Shown one piece after another: positions 26,163 to 34,682 of a stretch of 64,000 nt of DNA. The DNA comes from Vibrio algicola (GTDB taxonomy: Bacteria; Pseudomonadota; Gammaproteobacteria; Enterobacterales; Vibrionaceae), in the NCBI RefSeq assembly GCF_009601765.2, contig NZ_CP045699.1, forward strand, positions 1,302,001 through 1,366,000. The letters are read 5' to 3'. The notes beneath the pieces were generated by a model. The model saw only the letters and a list, made by a program, of their open reading frames with translations, did no database searches and was not told where the DNA came from. Position 1 is the stretch's first letter, and each line of letters starts with the position of its first letter. The translations under genes and the position numbers were made by a program.

Positions 26163-29100
26163 TTAACAAGCATCAATGGCAATTTTAACCCGTTTATCGG
26201 ACACCGGATACGGCGTGCCGAGCTGTTGGGCAAAGAAACTGACTCGTAACTCTTCGAGCATCCAGCGAATTTCTTTAACGTTCTCAGGGACTTCTACCCC
26301 TTTCGGGATCTTGCTTAATAGCTGTTTATAATCTTTTACTGCCGATTCGACTTTTAACATATGCAAGCGATCTCGGTTTGGATCGATCGGCAGTTTTTCC
26401 ATCCTACGTTCTATTGCTTTCATATAACGCAAAATATCCGGCAGACGCTTCCAACCGCATTCGGTGGCAAAACCTTTAAAAATGAGCCCTTCCACTTGCG
26501 CTTTAATATCAGATAATGCAAACGCCATAGTGAAATCCACTTTACCTTTGAGCTTTTTATTAATACTAAATGCGGTGGTTAAAATCGTTTCAACTTGTTC
26601 GGCAATATCCACCACGGTATCGCCCAGTTCCGCTCTAACATGTTCTTTTAAAGCTTCGAATTGCTCTGGTTGCCACACCAAACCACCTTTTTGTTCGATC
26701 AGCTTATCAATACCACAGGCAATGCAATCATCAATCAAATCCAGCACTCGGCCATAAGGGTTAAAGTACAAACCCAATTTCGATTTATTCGGCAAGTTAC
26801 TGTGCAGATATTTAATGGGTGATGGCACATTAAGCAAAATAAGGCGGCGCTGTCCTGCCTTCATTGCTTGTTGTTGCTCTTGTTCAGTTTCAAACAGTTT
26901 GATCTCGACACTGTCTTTGCTGTCCACCAGCGCTGGGTACGCTTTGACTTCAAAGCCACCGCGTTTTTGCTGATAAACCGTTGGCAGCTCACCAAAACTC
27001 CAAGTATGTAAACCTTGCTGCTCGATATCGTCATCAGCAACTTTAGATAAAGTCTGCTGTACTTTCTCTTTAAGACTTTCTTTTAGTTCATATAAATCAG
27101 AATGTTCTTTCAATTTACGCTTACGGTGATCGACCGCGCGGAACGTCACTTTTAGATGATCAGGAATTTGTTCTAACTGCCAGTTTTCTCGTTTGATCTC
27201 AACACCAGTAATACGGCGCAATTCTTTTTCTAACGCATCTAACAGTGGTAATTCCATTGCCTTTTCTTGAGATGACACCCTTGATAGAAAAGCATCGGCA
27301 TAGTTTGGTGCTGGCACAAAGTTACGGCGTAGCGTTTTTGGTAGCGACTTAATCAAGCTCACCACTAACTCATGTCGTAGCCCTGGGATCTGCCAATCAA
27401 AACCTTCTTGGCTAATCTGATTTAAGATCGGCAATGGGATATGCACGGTGACACCATCTCGGTCTTGATCAATAGCCGCTTGCCCTGGTTCAAATTGATA
27501 GCTTAATTTAAGCTTTAAACCATTTTGATGCCAAAAGTTCGGATAATCGAGATCGGTCACATGACTGGCATCATTTCTAAACAGCATCGCTTTTTCAAAA
27601 TTCAGCAGTTCAGCTTCGGTTTGACGCGCCTTCTTCCACCACGCATCAAAATGACGGCCGGACACCACTTCGGTATCCACTCGCTGATCGTAAAAATCAA
27701 ACAACTCGTCATCATCGACCAAAATATCGCGGCGACGAGATTTATGTTCAAGCTCTTCAACTTCTTTTAATAACTGACGGTTTTGTTTAAAGAAATGATG
27801 CTTGGTTTCCCAATCGCCTTCTACTAACGCGCTACGAATGAAAATTTCTCGACATAACGTGGGATCAATCGGGCCATAATTAATGGTGCGTTTTGGCACG
27901 ATTGGAATGCCGTACAACATCACTTTCTCATGCGCCATCACCGCAGCTTGTTTCTTCGACCAATGCGGTTCGCTGTAACTGCGTTTGATTAAATGCGGCG
28001 CCAGCGGTTCAATCCATTCTGGTTGGATTTTGGCAATGATCCGTCCCCAAAGTTTGGAGGTTTCAACCAGCTCGGCCGACATAATCCATTTGGGTTGTTT
28101 CTTAAATAAGCCAGAAGCTGGGAAGATATGAAAACGAGCATTACGCGCGCCTTGATATTCGCTCTTTTCTGCATCTTTCATACCAATATGCGATAACAAG
28201 CCCACCAATAAAGCGCTGTGCACCGCTTCGTAATTAGCTGGTTCACTGTTTAACTTGGTGTCCATTTCACGCATCGCTTGATGGATTTGGAAATACACAT
28301 CCTGCCATTCACGCACTCGTAGATAGTTAAGGTAATCTTGCTTACATTGCTTGCGGAACTGATTACTCGATAGTGCTTGTTGCTGCTCTTTAAGATAATC
28401 CCACACATTAACAAAGGTTAAGAAATCGGAATCTTCATGGAAGAAACGTTTATGCTTTTCATCTGAAGCTTGTTGCTTATCCGATGGGCGTTCACGCGGA
28501 TCTTGGATAGACAACGCCGCCGCAATGATCATCACTTCTTTTAAGCAATTGTATTTCACCGCTTCTAGCACCATACGAGCTAAACGAGGATCAATCGGCA
28601 AGCGCGCCAATTTTCGCCCCGTTGCGGTTAACCGTTTTTTAGGATCGCTCGAATTGGGGTTAATTGCGCCCAACTCTTCCAGTAAACGTACCCCATCTTG
28701 AATATTGCGTTTATCGGGCGCTTCTACAAATGGGAAGGCATCAATATCGCCTAACCCCAATGAGGTCATCTGCAAAATAACCGATGCTAAGTTGGTGCGA
28801 ATAATTTCAGGATCGGTAAATTCATCACGCGTATTGAAATCATCTTCCGAATACAGGCGAATACAAATACCATCACTGACACGCCCACAACGCCCTTTAC
28901 GCTGATTGGCGCTGGCTTGTGAGATCGCCTCGATTGGCAGACGTTGTACCTTGGTGCGATAACTATAACGACTGATACGCGCGGTACCCGGATCGATCAC
29001 ATATTTGATCCCAGGAACCGTCAGCGAGGTTTCGGCCACGTTAGTCGCCAGTACAATACGGCGACCAGTATGGGATTGGAAAATCTTGTTTTGCTCGGCT

Positions 29101-30185
29101 GAAGATAAACGCGCATACAGCGGCACGACTTCGGTATCACGCATGCTGCGATTGCCAACCGCGCGTTTGGTTAAGGCGTCGGCGGTATCACGAATTTCAC
29201 GCTCACCATTCATAAAGATCAAAATGTCGCCCAAACCTGGTTCGTCACACAATTCATCGACCGCTTGGAATATGCCTTCTAGCTGGTCGTGATCTTCTCT
29301 CTTTTCATCAGAGCCAGCGTCATCTGGATTAAGCGGACGGTAACGAACATCCACCGGATAAGTACGGCCTGACACTTCAATGATTGGCGCTTGATTAAAA
29401 TGGTTCGAAAAGCGTTCTGGATCGATGGTTGCCGAGGTGATGATAATTTTAAGATCAGGGCGTTTTGGCAATAATTCTTTCAAATAGCCCATAATAAAAT
29501 CGATGTTAAGGCTACGTTCGTGCGCTTCATCGATAATTATGGTGTCGTATTGGTTTAAAAAACGGTCGTGCTGAATTTCCGCCAGTAAAATACCGTCGGT
29601 CATTAATTTGATTTGAGTGTTATCGGAGATCTGATCGTTAAAGCGAACTTTATAGCCGACATATTCACCCAATGGCGTTTGCATTTCTTCGGCAATACGA
29701 TTGGCAACCGAGCGCGCCGCTAATCGACGTGGCTGAGTGTGACCAATTAAACCAGTGCGACCTCGGCCAAGCTCACTACAAATTTTAGGGATTTGAGTGG
29801 TTTTACCCGAGCCCGTCTCACCGGCAATGATCACCACTTGGTTATTGGCGATCGCATCGGCGATATCATCACGCTTTTGGCTGACTGGCAGAATATCTGG
29901 GTATTCGATATGCGGTTTTTGTAAACTGCGATTTTGCACTACCATCATCGACTTGGCGATATCCATGGCGATTTCATCAAACACTTTGGCTTTTGCGTCT
30001 GGATTTTTAATCTTGTTAGCACCGTGAATACGCTTACTTAAACGAAAACGATCGCGGATCATGCAGTCTTTCAGTGCGCAGCGCAGACTATGTGCGCTAT
30101 TCCCTTGTTGGGAAGACGTGCCTTTCTGTGAAGATGGGCTTTGCTGAGAAGAAGAATTTGGTTGATGAGGCTGAGACTGGGTCAA
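26163..30185 (-). CDS. hrpA: ATP-dependent RNA helicase HrpA
   Basis: 1340 residues, slightly longer than E. coli HrpA (1300). The N-terminus has a Ser/Gln-rich tail of about 30 residues, then the DEAH helicase core: Walker A GETGSGKTT at 122-130, DEAH at 219-222, SATIDPERF, TNVAETSLTVPGI and the QRKGRCGRVSDG arginine-finger motif. HA2 and OB-fold regions follow, then the long HrpA-specific C-terminal half with DUF3418. HrpA takes part in RNA processing and ribosome-collision rescue in E. coli. The gene stands alone, with no clear intrinsic terminator at its 3' end. Confidence 0.95.
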   Translation of the reverse strand: MTQSQPHQPNSSSQQSPSSQKGTSSQQGNSAHSLRCALKDCMIRDRFRLSKRIHGANKIKNPDAKAKVFDEIAMDIAKSMMVVQNRSLQKPHIEYPDILPVSQKRDDIADAIANNQVVIIAGETGSGKTTQIPKICSELGRGRTGLIGHTQPRRLAARSVANRIAEEMQTPLGEYVGYKVRFNDQISDNTQIKLMTDGILLAEIQHDRFLNQYDTIIIDEAHERSLNIDFIMGYLKELLPKRPDLKIIITSATIDPERFSNHFNQAPIIEVSGRTYPVDVRYRPLNPDDAGSDEKREDHDQLEGIFQAVDELCDEPGLGDILIFMNGEREIRDTADALTKRAVGNRSMRDTEVVPLYARLSSAEQNKIFQSHTGRRIVLATNVAETSLTVPGIKYVIDPGTARISRYSYRTKVQRLPIEAISQASANQRKGRCGRVSDGICIRLYSEDDFNTRDEFTDPEIIRTNLASVILQMTSLGLGDIDAFPFVEAPDKRNIQDGVRLLEELGAINPNSSDPKKRLTATGRKLARLPIDPRLARMVLEAVKYNCLKEVMIIAAALSIQDPRERPSDKQQASDEKHKRFFHEDSDFLTFVNVWDYLKEQQQALSSNQFRKQCKQDYLNYLRVREWQDVYFQIHQAMREMDTKLNSEPANYEAVHSALLVGLLSHIGMKDAEKSEYQGARNARFHIFPASGLFKKQPKWIMSAELVETSKLWGRIIAKIQPEWIEPLAPHLIKRSYSEPHWSKKQAAVMAHEKVMLYGIPIVPKRTINYGPIDPTLCREIFIRSALVEGDWETKHHFFKQNRQLLKEVEELEHKSRRRDILVDDDELFDFYDQRVDTEVVSGRHFDAWWKKARQTEAELLNFEKAMLFRNDASHVTDLDYPNFWHQNGLKLKLSYQFEPGQAAIDQDRDGVTVHIPLPILNQISQEGFDWQIPGLRHELVVSLIKSLPKTLRRNFVPAPNYADAFLSRVSSQEKAMELPLLDALEKELRRITGVEIKRENWQLEQIPDHLKVTFRAVDHRKRKLKEHSDLYELKESLKEKVQQTLSKVADDDIEQQGLHTWSFGELPTVYQQKRGGFEVKAYPALVDSKDSVEIKLFETEQEQQQAMKAGQRRLILLNVPSPIKYLHSNLPNKSKLGLYFNPYGRVLDLIDDCIACGIDKLIEQKGGLVWQPEQFEALKEHVRAELGDTVVDIAEQVETILTTAFSINKKLKGKVDFTMAFALSDIKAQVEGLIFKGFATECGWKRLPDILRYMKAIERRMEKLPIDPNRDRLHMLKVESAVKDYKQLLSKIPKGVEVPENVKEIRWMLEELRVSFFAQQLGTPYPVSDKRVKIAIDAC

Positions 30186-30339
30186 AGCAATTCCTATTGA
30201 GACTTAAAAGTTTGAAAGCACGTAACAATATCGCCCTATCGATTCAATCAAATGAATCGATAGATTGTGGCTTTAAAAGCGAAGGATATTGGAACGGAAA
30301 TTAGAGCTATGATAACACAGCCCTAAATCGATAAGAAAG

Positions 30340-31062
30340 TTAAGATAAGCCGCGAACAATCGCCGTAACACCGCTAGTCAAACAAATCACTAAGGTAAAA
30401 ATACGGATCCATTCTTTCGACACATATTTCACCACCACTTGCGCGGCTACATAACCCAGCCAACCCATTGGTAATAAAGGTAGTGTCATGATCACATGTT
30501 GCCAATGAAAACTTCCAACAAAATAAAGCACAAATAAAGAGATAAATGAACTCAGCACAAAGAATGCCGCCAAGTTACCCCGTAACGATGAAGCGTCTTG
30601 GTGTTGTAAAATCAGCGCCATTGGCGGGCCACCAATACTCGAACTGGTACCCATAAAGCCTGAACAGAAACCTGCTATCGCCATACGGTTTGCAGTGGGT
30701 TCAAAACGTATCGGTAATAAACTGATCAATACCGCCAGTAATACCATTCCGCCCAACCATAACGACAATATTGAGCTGGACACATACAACAGCAGTATTC
30801 CACCGGCAATAGAGCCTGGAATTCGACCGTAAATCGCCATTTTTAAACCACCGATGGCAATGCTATTGCGGTATTTATACGCGTTAAATATCGAGTTAAA
30901 GAAAGCGACAATGATAACCGGAGCAGGAACGTATTCAGGAGAAACGAGAAATAATAATGGCGCAGCAACCACGGCTAAACCAAAACCAATCGCACTTTGT
31001 ACAAACGCGCCAAGGAAGATGATCGCCATAGCGATCAATACGGTGCTGTTAAAATCGAACAT
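30340..31062 (-). CDS. TauE/SafE-family membrane permease
   Basis: 240 residues with about seven to eight hydrophobic helices and the duplicated TauE/SafE motif: GAFVQSAIGFGLAVVAAPLLF near the N-terminus (key part QSAIGFGLAVVAAPLL) and AGFCSGFMGTSSSIGGPPMAL in the second half. Members move sulfite, sulfoacetate or related anions across the inner membrane. Substrate unknown. Monocistronic, between hrpA and the divergently read TerB-like gene. Confidence 0.87.
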   Translation of the reverse strand: MFDFNSTVLIAMAIIFLGAFVQSAIGFGLAVVAAPLLFLVSPEYVPAPVIIVAFFNSIFNAYKYRNSIAIGGLKMAIYGRIPGSIAGGILLLYVSSSILSLWLGGMVLLAVLISLLPIRFEPTANRMAIAGFCSGFMGTSSSIGGPPMALILQHQDASSLRGNLAAFFVLSSFISLFVLYFVGSFHWQHVIMTLPLLPMGWLGYVAAQVVVKYVSKEWIRIFTLVICLTSGVTAIVRGLS

Positions 31063-31270
31063 GTTAACTCAAAAGGTAATGTTAAAAATGCATGATAAAC
31101 CAGAGTAAGTCATTGTATACATACCTAGATCAAAATAATTCTACTGAATGGTGATAAAAAATGAGTAATAAATTTCATCTTAAATATCAATTTATTTGTT
31201 TATAAACTTGAACTTTATGAGCAAAAAACTAACTATACCTTTAGTTCCTTTAAATAAATTGAAGATTGTT

Positions 31271-31720
31271 ATGTTTAAATCTATAAAAACTCTATTTAAT
31301 CAACTTGTTGAAGAATCTGCTTACGCTTCAAACACCACAGGTAACAGTGAATTGGCGATGGCGGCGTTGTTATGCCAAGTCTCTCAAGCCGATCATTTGG
31401 TCGATGAACAAGAAATTATCGCCCAAACTAATATGTTAATGAAGTTAACTGGCAGCAGCGAAAGTGAAGTCCAAGAACTGCTAAGCCAAGCCAGCATTCG
31501 CTCTGAGCATTCCGCTTCGGTCTATGATTTTACCGACCAACTGCGAGATTTAGATCAATCACAACGCTTTGAATTAATCCAAGCCATGTGGCAAGTGGCT
31601 TATGCTGATGGTTACCTTGACCCGATAGAAGAAGCGGTGATCCGACGCGTTGCTGAACTGCTTTACGTCAACCATAATGAGTTTATCCGCGCTAAATTAT
31701 CGGTTGCTCCCTCACCTTAA
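31271..31720 (+). CDS. TerB-like / DUF533-type tellurite-resistance domain protein
   Basis: 149 residues from the ATG at 31271 (MFKSIKTLFNQL). The all-helical TerB fold has paired acidic motifs SQADHLVDEQEI and AYADGYLDPIEEAVIRRVA, expected to bind metal. Stand-alone TerB proteins are common in vibrios and have no firm function; the name does not imply tellurite resistance here. An upstream in-frame ATG at 31196 exists but gives an unusual hydrophobic leader. Its stop, CCTTAAC, lies just outside the end of the decayed integron array. Confidence 0.78.
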   Translation: MFKSIKTLFNQLVEESAYASNTTGNSELAMAALLCQVSQADHLVDEQEIIAQTNMLMKLTGSSESEVQELLSQASIRSEHSASVYDFTDQLRDLDQSQRFELIQAMWQVAYADGYLDPIEEAVIRRVAELLYVNHNEFIRAKLSVAPSP

Positions 31721-31732
31721 CTTGACGTGATT

Positions 31733-31792
31733 TGAATATGAAAAAATAAAAAGAGGTGTCGGCTGCGCGACACCTATCCTTATTTGTTATAT
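31733..31792 (-). repeat. Decayed attC-like site / terminator at the end of cassette 2
   Basis: On the minus strand R'' ATATAAC (31792-31786) overlaps the stop codon of the cassette gene and is exactly complementary to GTTATAT at that cassette's other boundary. After an AAA spacer comes TAAGGATAGGTGTCG, which pairs with CGACACCTCTTTTTA over 15 positions with one mismatch and two wobbles, around a CGCAG loop. The expected right-hand R' is degraded (TTTCATAT), and the T-rich right arm makes the site look like an intrinsic terminator. Confidence 0.55.
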
Positions 31793-32506
31793 TTTTTTGA
31801 TCACGTAATTCTCAGCTTGCTTATATGTTTTTTGAAGGTCTTTTGGTAAGAAACTAAGAAATGTATTTTTTAGCAAACTTTTCGCTATGTCTAATCCTTG
31901 GGTATCACTAAAAGTCCAAGCATCCGCGGATTCAGTTGTTGCACAATAGCGTATAAGTTTTTCAAACAAAGATCGAACAGATGAAAATGCTTCATCTTTT
32001 TTCATTTGTTCAAGATTACAGACAATAGCATTGTTTATATTTAAATTACCGTTATCTACTGATGGACTCACATCTAATAAAAGAAGCTCATTTTCCCCAC
32101 TATATTTCCAATTTGTTTTATCTTCAAATTCGTTAATCACGGAAACAAAGGCATTGTCACTATACAACCAATCAGTGCCATCAATTTTTGTCACAGGTTC
32201 TAGATCTGGATATTTCCCATGTGGCCAGTATGCACCGTAACCGCAACAAAAAATATTTATAGCCTTACCTGAGCGATGATGCAAATAACTTAAAGATTCA
32301 AGAATCTCTTTTTTACAAAACTCAGTTCTAGGGTTACAAAATAGTACCGCAACTAAGCTGTGTTTTTGGGTTTTCTCATTAATACTCGTAGCAAGCCTTT
32401 CTGATGCGGGTTCAACTGAATCAAAGAACATCATCCTTTTAGGCATTGAGGTCAAATCTCTATTTACAGCTTCTACAATGTTTAAGTAACTTATTGCATC
32501 GATCAT
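31787..32506 (-). CDS. Integron cassette 2 gene, protein of unknown function
   Basis: 239 residues, predicted cytoplasmic, with no signal peptide or membrane helix. I do not recognise the family. A central alternating strand-helix part (SLVAVLFCNP, then a helix EILESLSYLHH, then INIFCCGYGAYW, then NELLLLDVS) suggests an alpha/beta fold; a C-terminal helical part (LFEKLIRYCATTESADAW, LLKNTFLSFLPKDLQKTYK) follows. Cysteines are present but not in a clear metal pattern. The gene fills a cassette bounded by GTTATAT at 32531-32525 and ATATAAC at 31792-31786, and its stop codon lies inside R''. Codon use is AT-rich relative to neighbours. An effector or defence role is possible only by analogy with other integron cassettes. 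Confidence 0.75.
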   Translation of the reverse strand: MIDAISYLNIVEAVNRDLTSMPKRMMFFDSVEPASERLATSINEKTQKHSLVAVLFCNPRTEFCKKEILESLSYLHHRSGKAINIFCCGYGAYWPHGKYPDLEPVTKIDGTDWLYSDNAFVSVINEFEDKTNWKYSGENELLLLDVSPSVDNGNLNINNAIVCNLEQMKKDEAFSSVRSLFEKLIRYCATTESADAWTFSDTQGLDIAKSLLKNTFLSFLPKDLQKTYKQAENYVIKKI

Positions 32507-32524
32507 TCAATTCAACCTCGAAAA

Positions 32525-32624
32525 ATATAACGCTTTGCTAAGCGGCAATAAAATAGCTGGCTAAAATGAGCGAGGAACGAGCAAAAGCCAGCTGTTTTTT
32601 GTCCGTTTAAGCAACTTGTTAGCT
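32525..32624 (-). repeat. attC recombination site of integron cassette 1
   Basis: Minus strand: R'' AGCTAAC, spacer AAG, L'' TTGCTTAAACGG; then a variable part with AGCTGGCT/AGCCAGCT inner stem; then L' CCGCTTAGCAA, spacer AGC, R' GTTATAT. L'' pairs with L' with one extra base in L'' (the extrahelical-base feature of attC sites) and the spacers do not pair. R'' contains the stop codon TAA of the cassette gene, as is common in integron cassettes. At about 100 bases it is within the attC size range. Confidence 0.88.
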
Positions 32625-33536
32625 AGCTTTTCTCTCTGCTAGTTGCCACTTTATTATTTCTTGAGCTTTAATAAAACTCTTGCCATGCCACTTCTCATAG
32701 TTTTCCGCTATTGGGTAACCATGATTTATATCTGTTAAATCATCCCACCAAGGATCTTCCGAAAAGCCATTATCTAAATGCGAGCCCGGAAAAACATTAC
32801 CATTTAAGAGAGCTGAAAACTCTTTTTTATCTAATGTTAATCCCCAGCATTTAGTGTGCAGGTGTAGCTTATCTCTCAGTTCTTTAACTAGCTTATAAAA
32901 ACTATAAAGTTGACGTTGGCCTCCTGCTCCAACTTCATCACTTATATGCCACGTTCTATCAAAAATAACGTACTTCCACTTAGTTAGTTTTAATAAAATG
33001 AATGCTGCTGCTGTATCTGTATTATCCCTAATAAAATATATTCCCTCTGGGGTTAATTCAGTTATTTCTGATAAGTAATCCATTGGATCACTGTGTGAAC
33101 GAAAGTTGTTGGAATATGGAGAACTCTTCCCTTCAATTAACCACTGTTTGTTTACACCAAAAGTATTTGAATAGTGCTCGATAAAATCAAACGTAGGCTC
33201 TTCTTGACCAGTAAATACATTTTCAAGTTCACTAATTTTGTGAAGCTTCATAATCTGAGCTAATTGAGGAATGGTAAACTTAGAATACTCTCGGCCTTCG
33301 TTCATAAGCTCTAACGTTTCTTTAAATCTCTTGGCGACTTTTTCCACCTCGGTGTCTTCTTTTATTTCTTTTACCTGAGGAGGGCTTTGAGATGGAATAG
33401 TTGAAACATCAGAAGAGTCGCTCTTTTTGTCTTGGGTCTTACTTTTAAATAAAGTGGACAATATAAATGTGGCTATAACCACACCTACTCCAGAAAATAA
33501 CCACTCTTTGTTCTCAATAATATAATCTAGCATCAA
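32619..33536 (-). CDS. Integron cassette 1 gene, membrane-anchored protein with a possible HTH-like segment
   Basis: 305 residues, start ATG preceded by AAAGGAGTATTG. An N-terminal membrane helix (WLFSGVGVVIATFILSTLF, residues 13-31) is followed by a Ser/Lys-rich linker, then a helical segment at about 75-145 (FTIPQLAQIMKLHKISELE ... NTFGVNKQWLIEGK) that resembles an XRE-type helix-turn-helix repressor domain such as those ending in 'WL..G'. The C-terminal part has ILLKLTKWKYVIFDRTWH and GGQRQLYSFYKLVKELRDKL. I do not recognise the C-terminal domain. First cassette next to the attI side of the relic integron; bounded by GTTAGCT/AGCTAAC. A sensor or repressor anchored to the membrane is conceivable, but this is inference. 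Confidence 0.78.
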   Translation of the reverse strand: MMLDYIIENKEWLFSGVGVVIATFILSTLFKSKTQDKKSDSSDVSTIPSQSPPQVKEIKEDTEVEKVAKRFKETLELMNEGREYSKFTIPQLAQIMKLHKISELENVFTGQEEPTFDFIEHYSNTFGVNKQWLIEGKSSPYSNNFRSHSDPMDYLSEITELTPEGIYFIRDNTDTAAAFILLKLTKWKYVIFDRTWHISDEVGAGGQRQLYSFYKLVKELRDKLHLHTKCWGLTLDKKEFSALLNGNVFPGSHLDNGFSEDPWWDDLTDINHGYPIAENYEKWHGKSFIKAQEIIKWQLAERKAS

Positions 33537-33683
33537 TACTCCTTTGGCTAGCTAACAGTGTATTAGCAAGAAACACGGATAAACCCGAAGATTATTTCAA
33601 CACGTTCACTGCTAATCAATTCATTGATCATCATAAGATACTCTAATGATGAATTTTTTACAGCATTTAGCCGATTTTATGCG

Positions 33684-33824
33684 ATGGAGAAAGCGAGAAC
33701 TGGGTTTAACAAGCCAATTGTAACAATCCCAAACTTAAGGTTATTACATACTTTAATTTTAAATCAGTGAGTTAGATTAAAATCACAATACTGAACCGTT
33801 CTTTTTTGTTCTCGCTTTCTCCAT
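33684..33824. repeat. 17-bp perfect inverted repeat flanking 107 bases
   Basis: ATGGAGAAAGCGAGAAC at 33684-33700 and its exact complement GTTCTCGCTTTCTCCAT at 33808-33824. The enclosed segment is AT-rich and codes for nothing visible. It could be a small MITE or the remnant of an insertion inside the attI region. Confidence 0.75.
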
Positions 33825-33857
33825 TTTAATGGCAGTTTGGTCAAAACACCATTATAA

Positions 33858-33873
33858 CTGTATATAAACACAG
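33858..33873. promoter_or_regulatory. LexA (SOS) box ahead of the intI pseudogene
   Basis: CTGTATATAAACACAG fits CTGT-N8-ACAG exactly and is flanked by AA and TT, extending the palindrome. It lies 15 bases upstream of the intI start, where SOS control of integrases is known from other integrons. Confidence 0.87.
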
Positions 33874-33888
33874 TTAAGAGGTTGTATA

Positions 33889-34407
33889 ATGTCTTCACCA
33901 TTTATTGAGTCTATTCGACAACAAATTAAAGTGCGCCATTACAGCTTAAAAACGGAGAAATCCTATCTATTTTGGATTAGACAATTCATTCGTTTTAACA
34001 AAATGAAACCCCCTAAAAACACCGAGACATGTCAAATTCTCACATTGAAACTTTTCTTTCTTACTTAGCAAACGAGAGGAAAGTATCCAGTGCGACACAA
34101 AACCAAGCATTATGTGCCATCATTTTTATGTATCGACACGTTCTAAAAGTTGAGACACCGGATTTAAGCTATTAATTTACAAAGAAACCGAAGCGAATAC
34201 CTACCGTATTAACTCATCAAGAAGCCAATGTAGTTTTAAGCCATCTTAATGGGCAAAACTGGTTAATATGCGCCCTTTTGTATGGCTGTGGGCTCAGAAT
34301 CAAGAACGATTCAAGAGCTCTTAGGTCACAGCGATGTAAGAACCACGGAATTATATACACATATCATTGGAAGTCAGTTTTGCTTCAGAAAAGGCCCTTT
34401 AGATTAA
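33889..34407 (+). pseudogene. Integron integrase (IntI) pseudogene
   Basis: ATG at 33889 after AAGAGG. The first frame gives MSSPFIESIRQQIKVRHYSL, KTEKSYLFWIRQFIRFNK and so on for 59 codons, typical of the IntI core-binding domain, then stops at TAG (34066). The reading continues in another frame (IETFLSYLANERKVSSATQN, QALCAIIFMYRHV), is cut by TAA at 34173, resumes (KKPKRIPTVLTHQEANVVL ... LLYGCGLR), then jumps at about 34298-34302 to RTIQELLGHSDVRTTELYTH before ending at 34407. About 150 catalytic-domain codons, including the HxLRH segment, are deleted. A frameshift, a nonsense codon and a deletion make it non-functional. Confidence 0.9.
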
Positions 34408-34682
34408 TACCCTGACTCATAGCTAATACTACTGTTTTAATATGCAGCCTTTGATTATTATCGCTGCAAATATCGTCCTTATTTACGCCGATCGGGCATT
34501 AATTTATTGATTCACCTTGCCTAGTTAAGGCTTATTGTTGGATACTTACTTATCTTCGTGGGTTGATTTTTTAATGACATCAACCATGATATTGATTACA
34601 ACACGACACAATGCGGATAAGGCCTAATACCCCATGGTTCATAAGGCGTTAGAAAGAAATTCATTCCAAACGGGTGACATCA
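34408..34682. other. Intergenic region between intI pseudogene and sbcB
   Basis: About 275 bases with no gene. I find no convincing attC remnant; GGCGTTAG near 34645-34652 is only a partial R' look-alike. It presumably carries the sbcB promoter. Confidence 0.4.

Larger units (their letters stand above)
33537..33888. other. attI-side region of the relic integron, between cassette 1 and the intI pseudogene
   Basis: 352 bases with no gene. At the left, minus-strand GTTAGCT (33556-33550) is the presumed attI/cassette junction. A 17-bp perfect inverted repeat (33684-33700 and 33808-33824) and a LexA box occupy the right part. Position and content suit an attI plus the divergent intI and cassette promoters, though attI itself has no strict consensus I can verify. 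Confidence 0.6.

Noticed and set aside
34641..34654. GGCGTTAGAA as an attC remnant right of intI
   Set aside because: Only one R'-like 7-mer with no R'' or L box partners; does not fit an attC and lies on the wrong side of intI.
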